Assembly (NCBI GenBank): GCA_963969595.1
Contig: OZ018411.1
Span: 25,790,545 to 25,854,544 of the forward strand
Source of the DNA: Neckera pumila
Taxonomy: Eukaryota > Streptophyta > Bryopsida > Hypnales > Neckeraceae
DNA: 64,000 nt
Direction of reading: 5' to 3'
Numbering within the stretch: the stretch's first letter is position 1; each line of letters begins with the position of its first letter. Below, piece after piece: positions 39,813 to 52,364 of this stretch. The position numbers and the translations under genes are program-made. The notes beneath the pieces were generated by a model that had not been told where the DNA came from, ran no database searches, and worked only from the letters and a program-made list of their open reading frames with translations.

Positions 39813-41690
39813 AGAGAGGAGTGGATGCCCCGCGGGAATTCATGACACGCCAGATTAGGGTTTCCCGACTCCGTGGTGAGTAGCAATGGCTAGTGAACTT
39901 GGAATTGGAAAAGCAGTATGGGGTTGCTAATTTGAGAGGGACTATTCGTTTTTTCTCTGTCAGGACCTTCTGTACCAGGACGACTTTTACCTGAGGATTT
40001 TCCGCTGTTGGGAGGCTGTTAGCATCTCTTCATCTCGTTTGGGTGAATTGTCGTAATGCTTATGTGAGTGTTTAGTTTGTACCGTCTGATGCCCTGTTTT
40101 GCATGCTGTGGATGTGATTTTCCATGTGTCCGAGAATTGGATGATCTTTTTAAGCTTCAACCCAATGCAAATTTAGTGGTCGGGTGAAGGAGCAGGAACT
40201 GAAAGGAATGATCCATCTTGTGTACCTATTCTTGCTGTCTGACACCTGATAAGGTGTGGTTCTGCTGTCATAATGTGAAATTGCTTTTAGATTTATCGAC
40301 ATATGCTTAAAGGGAGTGCGCTTTCACATCCTGATTCCGTCTAGGGTACTTTCTTCGAGCCATGCAGCTGTGTTTTGCGCAATGTGTGTTTGAAGTTAAT
40401 TAGGTTTTCCTTGTGGTATATCGTACAGATCTTATGAGTAATTTACTCATAGCATTTCATTTTCTGTCTTAATGAGTGGTGTCGGTCTATCTGCATGACC
40501 GCGAGGTTGTTCGTGCTGTTGAAGATTGCATCATAATGGGGACTCTTTATTTCTTCTTTTCCTTCTGTTACTTTTTTCCTAGTCCTATATTTTTCTTGGT
40601 CGCTCGACCTCAGAATGCTATGCTTAATATAATAATCATCCGATCTTGATGTAGTTGTGGAGATGTTTGTAGAAATATGTCGGCCTCTCTCTTTTCAGTA
40701 GTTCTTTGCTTCGCACCAGTTACGATTTTCAGGTTGTCGGGTGTTGCGAATTGCATTGCATCATGCATAGCGGGTGCTGTTGGAGTCTTTATATACCAAG
40801 TGCTTTTAGATTTTCGATGTGGAAGTTCTTAATGGTTATTCTCAGATTTGATTATGATCTCCACTCAGTAGATGGGGACTGGTGCTCCTGAAATGAGTCG
40901 TTAGCTATCGTCTATATATCAGTGGTTTTTGTGGTTTTCTGGTCGACAGGTGATTTAATCACTTTTTAATCACCCTTTTAATCTTATGAATAGTCGTGCA
41001 ATAGGGCTTCACTGTTGGAGGACACAATTCAGACCGTAGGCGCCGACGAAATTCGTGCTTTTACGATCAATCCATGCATCCGACACTGTTTACCTTCCTT
41101 ATTCGGCAATACCGGTACCGGGCGGTAAGCTTTTTTGTAATAAAAGAATGAAGACTTTGATGTTGCATTCTGTTCTTTCACTGGATCATCGCAACATCAG
41201 CGTTGCAATTTCTTCTTAGAGAAACATTCCATGACTGAAATTTAGGGGTTTCGAACCTCTTTCTCGTTCTAATCTCTTTTCGTACCCGAATCCCGCCTCT
41301 CCTGCAGTTGCTGTGTGGTTTTCACGAGCATCACCATGAGTCACACGGCTTCAAAATATATTTCATGCTTTTTACCTTCTATAATCGTAGGCGACTGGCT
41401 GGTTCGACAGAAAATAATTTTAAAAAGTCATTGGAAATTATTGGTTACATTCGTCGAAATCAAGTGACATTCAAGTCCCGTAATATTGAAACTTTAATTG
41501 TCCAAATTCAATTAAGTATCACATGCACCATCGAAGTACGAAGATGTTTTTTGTATGGTGATATGAAGGGCTAATTGATGTTGAGGGATGAAGTTCATTG
41601 TTTTTAATCAATCTTAAAAGGATATGAGATATTTAAAGCAAGGTGGGAGCTTGACCGCTCAAAGAAAAACAAAACTAATTGTGTTCACAA
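39813..41690 (+). other. 3' flank of RPL38, moderately GC-richer, no second gene recognised
   Basis: Composition stays above the regional average to about 41340, so transcribed 3' sequence or an old gene remnant is possible. No frame with a recognisable motif was found. AT-rich DNA follows. Confidence 0.4.
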
Positions 41691-41900
41691 GTGCACTTTA
41701 GACCTCGTTTAAGCATTGTAAGTCAACATTTTTAAAATTGTGGTCAACTAGGAAAATCTGTCGGTGATTTGGAGTCTCTAATAGTAAGTTGTGGACAAGT
41801 GCATAGACAATGTAGACAATGTTCTTATCTAGCCTTCTCCTAATGTCATCCATATTTTTTTAAGAAAGATTCCAAATCACTAACAGATTTTTGCAAGCGA
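41690..41900 (+). repeat. small inverted repeat related to family C
   Basis: CTGTCGGTGATTTGGAGTCT near 41759 is inverted as GATTCCAAATCACTAACAG near 41867; GACCTCGTTTAAGCA near 41701 recalls family C blocks at 59830 and 31505. Confidence 0.4.
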
Positions 41901-42237
41901 AAGTAACTTGTAGTTTGAAATTTTATTAGCTGATCATTTTTTGAAAAAAAATATTTTATTATATTGAAATGAGATTTGAAGTGCAATTGTGAAACAATTA
42001 GTGCATTAAACTTGACTTTGAGTTGTTAATCTCTTTTGTGCTCTAATATCTCCTTTTGGAGGAATTTTGTTTATAAAATTTGACTTAAATTTGTGAAAAT
42101 AGAAAAATAAAAATTATGAGTCCCACGTGATAAATTGGAAGCTCACAGCACTTCATTTGTTATTCTGGAACAAACAAAAAAGAAAAAGATGGCGTAGTTT
42201 TCTCTATTTTTCATCTTTTAAGGCATTTAGAAGATCT

Positions 42238-42450
42238 AGGATGAAGGGGAAGAGAGGAGTATCAAAGACAAGTCAAACAACAACCTCTGCAAAGTCCTTC
42301 ACTTCGGAGGAGAAGGTAGCTTTGGAGAGGAGGATGTTGCAGGGCAAAACTCAGATGCAATGTAGTAAATGTCTAAAGATATTTGTAGCGTCAAAGTCAA
42401 TAAAATGAAGAGATCATCTCAAACATAAACATCTATGGACTCCGTTCTTC
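42238..42450 (+). pseudogene. possible zinc-finger (BED/C2H2-like) remnant
   Basis: From an ATG at 42241 the frame reads MKGKRGVSKTSQTTTSAK, then QCSKCLKIF, a stop at 42406 and in the same frame RDHLKHKHLW. The CxxC...H...H spacing resembles a degenerate zinc finger of the type found at transposase N-termini. The evidence is thin. Confidence 0.25.
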
Positions 42451-42490
42451 TTCTTTTTTAAACTTGTTTGCATTCATCCAAGTTGTTTAA

Positions 42491-43382
42491 CCCCTAAAAG
42501 CCCGTTGTCCCTTCGGGGGACAAATGCGTTTTTGGGCAGGTACCTACGGGCTGAAATTTTCTTCTGGTTTTTTGAAATTTTTTTAGGAGGTAGAAAAATT
42601 GATTAGCTTCATGGGAATATAATTTTTTCACAATTGGTGCCCGGGAACAAGAGTTATGACCAAATAAGCTCAAAACAGGGGACGGCGGGCAGCAAAAAAA
42701 TTTGCACTTTTTCTTTTAGTATTTTTTTCTATAGATTATATTTTTGTTTATCTAAAAAGCTTTGATTCATTTCATTTGGATTTGTTATGAGAAAGTTATG
42801 GACATTCTTGTTTTTTGGGCAGTTAGAGCATCTTTTTGAAAAAAATAACTTGTAGGATTCATTTCTGAATGCAATTTTTCAAATTTTTCATTTTTTTTTT
42901 TTTTACATGGTTAAATTTACTTGCTAGAACAATCTGACCATTGGGATTAGTGCATTTTAATTCCATCTAAAATATTTGCATATTTTAGATTTTCCTTCTA
43001 TTTTGTACCTACTTCTACTTAACAATCTTTTCAATAATGAAAATTAAGTTTTTTTGCGTAGGTTGTCAACTCAATTCTCTACTATGAAAATTTAAAGCTC
43101 AAAACTCTGTAGTGTAAAAATTTTAAGCTAAAAATGTTCCAAGTCAAAAAATCCAATCCCATAATGTGCTTAAAAATTTGTTTTTTCACTTTAAACGTAG
43201 ATAGCTTGCAATCTGTGCGGTCAAAAATTTTGAAATTTTTTCCACACACTCATACTAGTTAGGTGTAAGATCCTACGGATAGATGTGCAATAAAAATATT
43301 TTTAATTTTTTTTCACTCTTTGCTAAAAAAAATGGCAGTTTTGGGTGTTTTTTGGCAAAAAAAAGGCCTTGGGCCTTAGGGG
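42491..43382 (+). mobile_element. TTAA element, subfamily B (892 bp), intact ends
   Basis: TTAA at 42487-42490 and 43383-43386. The ends read CCCCTAAAAGCCC and GGGCCTTAGGGG. Near the left end is a small hairpin (TTGTCCC TTCG GGGGACAA); near the right end is TTTTTTGGCAAAAAA. No open frame. Confidence 0.8.
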
Positions 43383-43386
43383 TTAA

Positions 43387-43899
43387 AGGACAACTTGACT
43401 TGGAATTAATCCTAACAATTTTTGAAGGCTAAATCTTTGAACCCCAAGACAATGGGGCTTGGCTTAGTTTACATCCAACCAAAGATCTCTGAGCCTTAAA
43501 AATCAACAATAACACCCCTTAAAAGTGGAAAAGTACAACAAAAAAACTATCTGATATAAAACACTAAAATTTGGATTATTATCATACCAATTTCTTTAAT
43601 TTAGGAAACCAATCAAATATAAAAAAATTAAGACATTATTAATTGATCAAAAAAGACATATCTAGGACATAACCAATTAAAAAAACAAAAACAAAATGAA
43701 CTAAAATAGAATTAGAAGTCCTTTGAGTTCTATAAAGAAACTCCTTGAATTACAGGCGGATAGCTATATTAAGATAGAAAATCTAATTTCAATGAACAAT
43801 AATTAGTAGACTAAATTAGATGGCAAGGCAATAACCCGTGGGCAATAACTGCCTCTTTGGAGCACATTGTAACAAAGTATCACCATGTGTTCAAATTTT
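43387..43899. other. AT-rich intergenic DNA, nothing recognised
   Basis: No supported feature. Confidence 0.45.
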
Positions 43900-44265
43900 T
43901 TTATTCAATTTACCCGCCACCCCACCCCCTCAAAAAAATTAATTTGAATTAGATTGAATTCATTTCAATAACCCCCATCCCAACCCTATTTGTAATTTTG
44001 GTGTAACATTTGATATGGAATATATAACAAATGTCATATCCGTATTTCAATTTTGTATCCGTATTTCAAATTTGTAGTTGTAGTTTGTATCTATATCCAT
44101 ACAAATACAATATCTCTAGTAAGTATTTGTATCCGTATCACTATAATATCCTTACTTTGTATCCATACCAATATATATCCCTATTCTATACCCATATTCC
44201 GTATTGTATCCCAAGTTGTTTTTTGAAGATTAACAACATTGGAAGGGGGGGGCAAATTTTTTTAA
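43900..44265 (+). repeat. repeat with degenerate TATCCGTAT minisatellite, copy 2
   Basis: Same order of blocks as 33230-33600: C-rich (CACCCCACCCCC), CTATTTGTAATTTTG, then many TATCCGTATT/TATCCATAC variants. Confidence 0.55.
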
Positions 44266-44589
44266 ACAAAGATCAACGGCCCTCAATTTTACAAAACTAA
44301 GAGGGTGTGGTTAATTGGAAAACTAGAAGGGTTCGCTTCTTTTGAGTACATTGTGTGGAATGAAGATATTGTACGTTAACTGTTGAATATTTTTTATTTT
44401 TAAAATTTAGTATTGATTTTTTGAAAATGATATTTTAATATACCAATCTTATTTTAGACTTTAACAAAATACTCAACACTAAAGTGCCAAACCTGCTATC
44501 TAAGTATGATAGTAGGTTCATTACAAACTAAAAATTTATTAAACCATAAAGTCACATTGTCCTCATGTATGATAAAATGTATTTCAAGC

Positions 44590-45340
44590 AGGTTCCTATA
44601 GTCTCAAATTCATGGGGATTTTTTTGAAGTTTTTTTTGAAGATATAAAAACACATTAGTTTTATCTAAAAATACATTAGTTTTAATATAATTCTTATTTC
44701 AATTTTTGCCCGAAATCAAAAGTTTTGCCACATTAAGAGCAAAACAAGGTTTGTTATGCAGCACCAAAAAAATCATAGAAAAGCCAAAATAACATTTCAA
44801 AATTTTGTTTTTCATAGAAAATAATCTTATCTACATGGAGAGATTTGATTCATTCTATTTAGACTGATGAAAAAATTATGGACAATCTTGTTTTCAGGCA
44901 ATTTAAGCATATTTTTGAAAAAATAACTTATAGAATTTGTTTTTGAATGCAATTTTCATAATTTTTCAATAAAATTTGTTTGATAGGGTTTAGTTTACTT
45001 GCTAGAACAATATTACCATTGGAATGATTGTGCTTCAATTCCATCTTAGATATCAATGATTTATTTTTTCATTCAATCTTGTACCTACTTCTACTCAATA
45101 ATTTCTTAAAGAAAGAATCAAATGTGTATTTTTTTTCAAATTCCTAGACTTTTAACTCAACTCTTCAATATAAATTTTTTTAATTCAACATGTATAGTGT
45201 GTAGATTCCAAGCATTAAAATCTAAATAGGCAAGGTGCAAAACAATCATTTCTTCACTTTAAATGCAAATATCTTGCTATCTATGGGGTCAAAGTTTCCA
45301 AAATTTCTTCCACACATTCTTATATCAAGTGTTAAAAGTG
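44590..45340 (+). mobile_element. decayed TTAA element, subfamily B, without recognisable ends
   Basis: It contains subfamily B landmarks in order: GCAGGTTCCTATAG, TTATGGACAATCTTGTTTTC, TTTACTTGCTAGAACAAT, TACCTACTTCTACT and TATCTTGCTATCTATGGGGT. The CCCCTAA termini are lost. Confidence 0.6.
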
Positions 45341-45639
45341 AAAAAGGTAGATTTAACATTTAATTTTTATTTACTAAATTTTCAACATGTTCTTAAAATC
45401 GACAAGTTGCTCAATTCATATATATCTCATACATCTTCACAAGCCACTTAATGTTAGATTACAAGAGAAAGATATAGTAAGTATTTCATAGAGATGGGGA
45501 GGTAGGGAGATTAAAAAAATAGATATGTCACATGCCAATATAGTATTTGGTTTTAAATAGTGTTTTGTCTAAAGTAAACTTGAATCTCGCATGTGAATAG
45601 GATAGAAACCCAATATTTATATAAATTTTTTTTTGTTTT

Positions 45640-46580
45640 TTAGTCCTCCGCAACATGGGGCCTCTCCTTGGCTCTGAAGAAAATCCGTCACACCCTAGTA
45701 AGTGATCAAGAAAAAACAAAAATTTTATTTTAGTTTTTTCTCTTAAAAAAATTTGAGAATAAACTTAGCCTTACATCTAAATGTATTCAAACTGTGCTTG
45801 TACAAGGATCAAGTGTTTTTTTGGATCACTTGCTAGGATATGAGGGAGATCTCTTAGCGCCAAAGGGAAACCCAACTTTCCCGCCAATAATCAAGACAGA
45901 ATACGTTTGTACTGTAGAATACAAATTTTGTTTTTTCTTGATCGCTTACTAGCATGTGACGGGTTCCCCTTGGCGCCAAGGGGAGCCCCACGTCGCGGAG
46001 GGAAAAGAACAAAAAATAAACAAAAGCTTTTATTTTTATTTTTTGAAGACAACGTAACTCCCCTTGGCGCCAAGGAGAGACCCGCGTCATGGAGGGAAAA
46101 GAAACAAAAAATAAACAAAAACTTTTGTTTTTATTTTTTGAGGACAACATAACTCCCCTTGGCGCCAAAGAACCCCGCACTCCATAGCAAGTGATCATGA
46201 ATCCTAAAATTGGGCCTTTACAAAAGCACAAATTTGACACATCATCTTCATTGAGCTAGAGTACAAATTTATCATGTCTTGAATCTTTATCACTAGCTGG
46301 GAGGTTGGGGGGCTCCCTTCGGCGCCAAGGGGTCCCCCTCACACCCTAGCAAGTAATCCAAAAGAACACTCGACCCTTGCACATGTATAGCTAGAGCACA
46401 TTTTAAATACAAGGTTAATTTCTTATTTTTTCAAATATTTAAAAATGGAATAGGGTTTGTAGATTGTCATGATTGAATTAGAATACAATTAGTTTTCCTC
46501 AATCATTGGTTGCGGGGCTAGAGACTCCTATTGGTGCCAAAGAGTCCCCCTCACAAACTAGTAAGTGATCAAGAAATATA
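45640..46580 (+). repeat. repeat cluster built on the palindrome TTGGCGCCAA
   Basis: TTGGCGCCAA is perfect at 45970-45979, 46064-46073 and 46159-46168, in tandem units of 94-95 bp that also contain GGAGGGAAAAGAA and AACAAAAAATAAACAAAA. Variants occur near 45856, 46320 and 46533. Flanking blocks CTAGTAAGTGATCAAGAAA and their inverses (45690, 45830, 45940, 46190, 46350, 46560) suggest inverted termini of a repeated element. The short open frames across it are by-products of the repeat. Confidence 0.7.
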
Positions 46581-48075
46581 ACCCGACCCATGTATAAGCT
46601 TAGCTGACTCAAGACCGTTCTTAAACATGGTATATTTTCTCCCATTAAATTGGATTTATTTATTTTATTTTGATTACCTTTCAATTTCAAATGGCTATTT
46701 TTATCAAACAAATATTTTTACAAAGAGACTACGAGATCAAACCAAGAGTAGGGTGATTTATCTTTTAAGGTCAAGAGGTAACTTGACCGCCTGTTGACAA
46801 GATCCAAAACTGCAGTACTATATGAAGTCTATTGACATTTTTGAATCAAATTGGGGAGGAGGTAACTTGTTTTTTGGAGCCAAGAGGTGCCTTCTTAGCC
46901 TACTAAAGGAATCAAAATTTGTAGCACCATGCAATTCCAAAGCAATGTCACTCTTAGGATTTTTAGAAATTTTGTTGTAAGCCTCATCACATTATTTCTC
47001 TTGCAAGGATTGAATGCTGATGCCATCATGCAGCCTATCCAAAATGGATCCTACAAATGGTTGTAGCAATTGGGAGTTTGACGTAATGATTTGTTTGCAG
47101 CCACTTGTGATGATTGCATTTGAGCCTTCATATACATAACAAATTATTGAACATTCTTCAATGGCAGAACATCAGGATCAGATCCATCTAAGGAAGAGTT
47201 GAAGTTAAGAAGCGCTAGATGCAATGGTAATTTGAAGAAGATCGTAAAGGCACTGAATGTCTTTTTGGAGCATCTAATGTTGCAATGCGTATTCCACACT
47301 TGCTGGATGAAGAGGTATTTGGCAGTAATAAGCTCAAACTTGACCTCCTATTTGTTTGGATGATGACTCCCATTGACTTGATAAAATGAATTTTTCTTAG
47401 CCAGGAGTATTGACTTGGTCCACACGCACACCTACAAAGTTCTGTGAAGAAGCAGAGAAGGTGGCTAACTTTGAACAAGTTTTACATATCACTACCACAT
47501 TGGAGAGCAATGGTGACACTTTACAATAGCATATTGCGAGATTGTCCCACATGTTGAATTGCAAATGTCCAGCCCAATAGCAAAGATCAAACATCACAAA
47601 AGGATGAAAAGACATTCTAACTCCAATATACCATGGTAGAAAGAAATAGTATAGCGGAAATAAAGATATTATGACAAGTTTTTGGTTGTCCAAATAATAT
47701 TCACCGTTATATTCAAGGCTCTAAATGTGCTTAGATAATTGACTATTCTAAAGTACTAGACATTTGGCCTATACAAATGGACATTAATGAGGGTCTCCAA
47801 ATGAAAGTCTTTGATATATGCAGAAGTCTAAAAGTCTATGAATGCCTATGATCTGAGTTTGAAATAATTTTGACTAAAGTTACATATGTAGTTGCAAAAG
47901 TGTCAATTTCTCTTTGAACAAGTATTGTAATTATTTGATGGAATGTTCTATACAACCTTCTTTCCATTTTTATTCATTTTTCACATCTAAATTGTTTTTC
48001 ATCTTCACAACATATTTCCAATATCATAGGCAATATTAAAAAATAACAATTCTAATAAAAGTAGTACATATCTAC
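46580..48075. other. intergenic DNA with unrecognised degenerate coding-like stretches
   Basis: On the plus strand, short segments such as ECLFGASNVAMRIPHLLDEE (about 47257) and FCEEAEKVANFEQVLHITTT (about 47441) look protein-like but are broken by stops. They may be remnants of a mobile element. No family is recognised. Confidence 0.25.
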
Positions 48076-48132
48076 GGTAATAGGTCCATTGTAATAGGTC
48101 CATGGTAATAGGTCCACAATAATATAGGTCCT
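48076..48132 (+). repeat. minisatellite, about four units of 14-15 bp
   Basis: Units read GGTAATAGGTCCATT, GTAATAGGTCCATG, GTAATAGGTCCACA and a decayed fourth. Confidence 0.7.
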
Positions 48133-49503
48133 AAAATTACAAGAAACCAAAAATGTTGACAATTTTTTTTGGTGACTATCCTTTTTCATGATATTCTTGA
48201 GTGTTATATTATTTTTTTAAATTTGGAGCTTATTGCTTACATAATCCCCGCTCACTGCTTATAGGCTTACAAACTAGCACCGGTGGCCTACAGGTGATAC
48301 AAACTCAAGATAGACTAGTGGAGGGAATCTGTGCCCAAAGTAGGGTGTTCTAAAGTTAGAATCATGCTAAAGATTTAGTGGCAAAACTGATTTGCCAAGA
48401 TTCTCCTCCGTACAAAAGATTACTGGATTATCGATAATTAAAGGAGGTGGGGGATTTTATTGTCCTTTGTCAACTATGCAAAGTAAAAATATGAGCTTGC
48501 ATAAGAGGTTCTATAAAAAAAGGTTCCATAAAAAGTTCCGAAATTTTTTGATTCTCAAAAGATCCTCTTCTGAATAGTCAACCACCAAATCTTACAATAG
48601 AAAATTCTTAGAAATTATCCAAGTTGCCATAAAATCTCGCTAAATTTTTTATTTATTTAATTTATATTAATAATACTCTTTGACAAATTTCATGACATTT
48701 TAACCTCAAAAAGTACCCAAATCGGCAAGATTCTTTAACTCCTGCAAATTTGAAGATGATTTGTGGAATTGATTGGTGTTTAGGGAGCATTTCAAATTAG
48801 AATGAGGCTGAAGCAAGGTCCTTTTTTTGGCTTTCACAACTTTTGAAGAGCCTAGGCTAGTTACTTTCTTTGGAAAGATAAACTTCAATAATTGAATTTT
48901 ACCCTCTTCAATTTTAAGTTGGCACTAGGTTTCAATGATTTTTTTGCGATGGAAAAAAGGAAGGGAGATCCTAAAATTTTAAAATGACCTTCTAAAGTCA
49001 ATGGCGCAATCCGTTTGTGATTGGAATTTTGGACCAAAATAGAAAGTAGAAAATCCAAAATTAGGATGAAAATCCTAATTGATAAGATTACCATTAGGAA
49101 AATGAGAGGGGGTGGGTGGATGTTGCCTTTGAAAAATTATATAAGGGCATCTATTCCCCTCTCAAAAATATCCCTTATTGTAATGTTGTTACTTTGACCC
49201 CGTTGGATCCATTTTAGTGGATTTTGTCCGTTTTTGAACCAGTTTGCCAATATTATAATGAAAATGATCATCCCATTAGGATTAAGCCTTTTTGGTATGA
49301 CAATGTTATACGATCAATTGTTGCTACCAAATTCAGACGCATATCTAACAATTAGTAACAACAAAACTATATGGTGAATTGCAAATGTACCACTAGTAGA
49401 ATAGTATAACAAATGGGAGAGTGCTAGCAATGTTAGAGGACAAATTACGGGTGTGACCTTGCTTCTCTTTCCAAGCCTAGGTGCAATAGTGTTGTTGGAG
49501 ACC
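48133..49503. other. AT-rich intergenic DNA, nothing recognised
   Basis: No supported gene or element in this stretch. Confidence 0.45.
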
Positions 49504-49764
49504 ATGGCAAAGCATAACAAATATGTATATCAAATTAGAGTGGGTATATTCGCAACATATACATGCCCGAACTTCGTGAATATAGTTGTTTCCACTATTA
49601 GAAGTCGTCAGCAATATGTGAATGGCAAGCACTTGTCCTACATGTACAGGTACTTCAATAAGATGGAAATGCACAATGATAAATCCGTGTATGTTCCAAG
49701 TTATAGCTTCAACGAGTTGAAGCTTTTTCTAGTTCGAGCAAGGATCATTAATGTTTTAGAGTAG
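49504..49764 (+). pseudogene. SWIM-type zinc-finger domain fragment
   Basis: From the ATG at 49504 the frame contains TYTCPNFVNIVVSTI, then RQQYVNGKHLSYMYRYF and SYSFNELKLFL. SWIM domains have CPxF followed by a C-x-H pair; here the expected CKHL has become GKHL, so a metal ligand is lost. SWIM domains occur in plant FAR1-type and Mutator-derived proteins. No upstream catalytic domain was found, so this is probably a broken C-terminal piece. Confidence 0.5.
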
Positions 49765-51282
49765 GCATGGCCATGTTCTTCTATATACTTCATTTGTATT
49801 GTATTAATGTAATTGTTATGAGTGAAATGATTTGAACTATATTTAATGAAAAATATTTATACGTTCATTAAGTATGGGAATATTTGTCATTACTCAAATG
49901 TATTGAAGTAACAATGTATAAATAGCTGAGATTTACGACTATGAATTCTAAACCACTAACCCAAATATGAATAAGAAATCAGCCATTTTTTCTTCTTTTT
50001 TTCATATTTTTTCAAGAAGTCTTCCGTATTTTATAGTTTTGGATTTCTTAAGAGTGGTTACTTGATTAGATTGGAGAATATTTGTGAGAGGTTGATGAAA
50101 CTATCATCTAATGGCCCATATTTGAATCCCGCGAGGCTCCTAATTATTTTGGTGGGCACGAGCTCTATACTAAGCTAAATGATAAGAGCTGCTCTAGTTA
50201 GTTGTAGTAGAGGCTATGTAATCCCCACCTTTTTTTGTAAGTATTATTTGTTGAAGTTATTCATTGCTTAGCATTGGAATTCTCTAATAGTGGGCATAGA
50301 GAATGAAATTGTAGTGGTTGAATTAAATGCTGAAGTGCCTTGAGGTTTCAAGGTCAAGATTTTTCTAATGAAAACTGCATTGGAAAATTAAAAATTAAAA
50401 AAATATACGGTCATAGGGATGAGACAAATTATAGGTCCTTAAAATTATTACAAATAATAATTTTTTTCTTTTTTTGGAATTTCTTTTGGTAAAAAATTTG
50501 GAAAAAAATTGTTTGGGACTCTAGGCTCACAAACTCCACACTTATGGCTTACAAGTTTGCCACTATGGGCTTGCATGCTAGTGTCATTGTCTCTTAGCCA
50601 ACTCATCAAGACATGTTAATGTCATAGGAAGACATATAAACATTTAAGGCCTAACATTCTTTCTAATTGTAATTAACTTTTACAGATGTAGTTATTATCT
50701 CAATCATTCCTCATGAATAAAAGTTATGTTCTTTACAGGAAAATATTCAACTTGAGGTAGCAAGGAAAAAAATTGAAAATACTCAAAATAAAAGATTATT
50801 TCATATTGAATATATTTAAGTCTAAATAGAAAGCTTAAATTTATCCTATATAATCTATGTTTAACTAATTAAAGACTTTTTGCAATTTTATGCGGACTTT
50901 TTTGTATTGATAGTGTATTGGCTAGTAGCCGACATTTGTCTATTTTTAAATCTAAAATGATGATTTTGGTCCATTTTTTAATTCAAAGGTCTACATTTGG
51001 ATTGTATATTTTATATTTTCATCATTTGCAAATGGATACGATATTAATTTTGGACTACAAATTTGTCCATAATTAGTTAAATATTAGGTATTTGAATTAG
51101 TGATGTAGAAGCTATGAAGGATCTTATTTTGTACGTAGTTTGAACATATTATTGATAAATAACATAATGGATTTGTTTATGAACTCAAGTTTCACAATTT
51201 CCAAAACTAAATGGTGCATAGGATTTAGTTCACTTACTAAAACAATCTTATTTTTAGGATTGACATGCTTAAATTCAACCAA
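49765..51282. other. AT-rich intergenic DNA, nothing recognised
   Basis: No supported feature. Confidence 0.45.
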
Positions 51283-51430
51283 AGTCATTAGAAGAAATAT
51301 TAGCCTTCTGGAGGGCTGCTCTGGAATGACAAACCAAGCTATTAAAAAGCTGGTTTGTCACTCTAGCTCACTATTGCGACGAGTAGTCAAAGTAGCTGAG
51401 TGCAAGCCAAAGCAGTCAGATTTTGCAAAA
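51283..51430 (+). mobile_element. partial Mutator-like MITE end with internal hairpin
   Basis: It begins CATTAGAAGAAATATTAGCC like the ends of 34322-34562 and 54917-55297. Inside, GACAAACCAAGCT pairs with AGCTGGTTTGTC. No matching right end was found. Confidence 0.45.
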
Positions 51431-52360
51431 ATTTTGATTTTGATAAATCCTACTAAATATCATACTTTTTTTGTTCAAACTTAATTCCAAGATTCTCGAT
51501 TCAATTTTTTAATATAAATTTATTCTTATTTTCAAAATCTATTAAGCAAAATTTTTTAAGTAAAAAAGATGCAATGGGTGATTGCAAGAAACATCTGTCG
51601 ATTTTGTTACGTTTTGCTGATTTTTTTGGGAGTACTTTAAAATTAGAAAACTAATTTAAAAAATTCAAAAAGTACAACTAATGTATACACCTTTAAGACG
51701 AAGGTTCCTAGGGAAGGAATTTCATAGGAGAATTCTCTAAGTAGGAGAACTTGAAAAGTGCTAAGTCACAAGAAAATACATACCTTCATGTTTTAATTCG
51801 GGAAAAATAGTATAACTAAGTAAACACACAAAATCAAAACTGGCCATTTGCAACAGTTCTATGGAGATGGTCATTCACCAAAAAAACCACCCAAATAATG
51901 TTTTATGTGTTTCGAAATGCAAGCAAAAAGAAGCTCACTTTGTAGACTTCTACACTACACAAAATTAACCTTTTTTAAAATCCCTCCTTTGGAGAGCTAG
52001 AAGTCTACTAGAAGACCATCTCATCCAAATTTCAGCTCCAAATTTGTTTTTCTGGGTCCAAATAGTAGTAAACCCCCCCCAATTAGCAAGTGTGACATGA
52101 AATTGAAGGCTATTTTAATATAGTAAACATTTTTGAAAATTGCAAAAAAACTAGGCAAGATGTATAATGGTCATGAGCACCTTTTCTATAAATCATAAAT
52201 CATTTGGATCTAGAATGCAAAAGTTATGCCCAAAAAACAAATCAGAATGCATTGTGTGACACAAAATAGGACAAGTGTTTCTTGCAATCATCCCAATGCA
52301 AGATTCAAAGTTTAAAAATTGCATTTATCAAGGTCCAAAAATCAAGCATTTGTATTTACT
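51431..52360. other. AT-rich intergenic DNA, nothing recognised
   Basis: No supported feature. Confidence 0.45.
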
Positions 52361-52364
52361 TTAA

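Noticed and set aside
41238..41262. tRNA T-arm-like sequence (GGGGTTTCGAACCTCT)
   Set aside because: No matching D-arm, anticodon arm or acceptor stem at the right distances on either strand.
45854..46240. overlapping 75-128-codon frames on both strands
   Set aside because: They are generated by the 94-95-bp tandem repeat with the TTGGCGCCAA palindrome.
47215..47693. minus-strand frames of 87 and 98 codons
   Set aside because: No motif or family; the plus strand looks more protein-like but is broken, so neither is supported.
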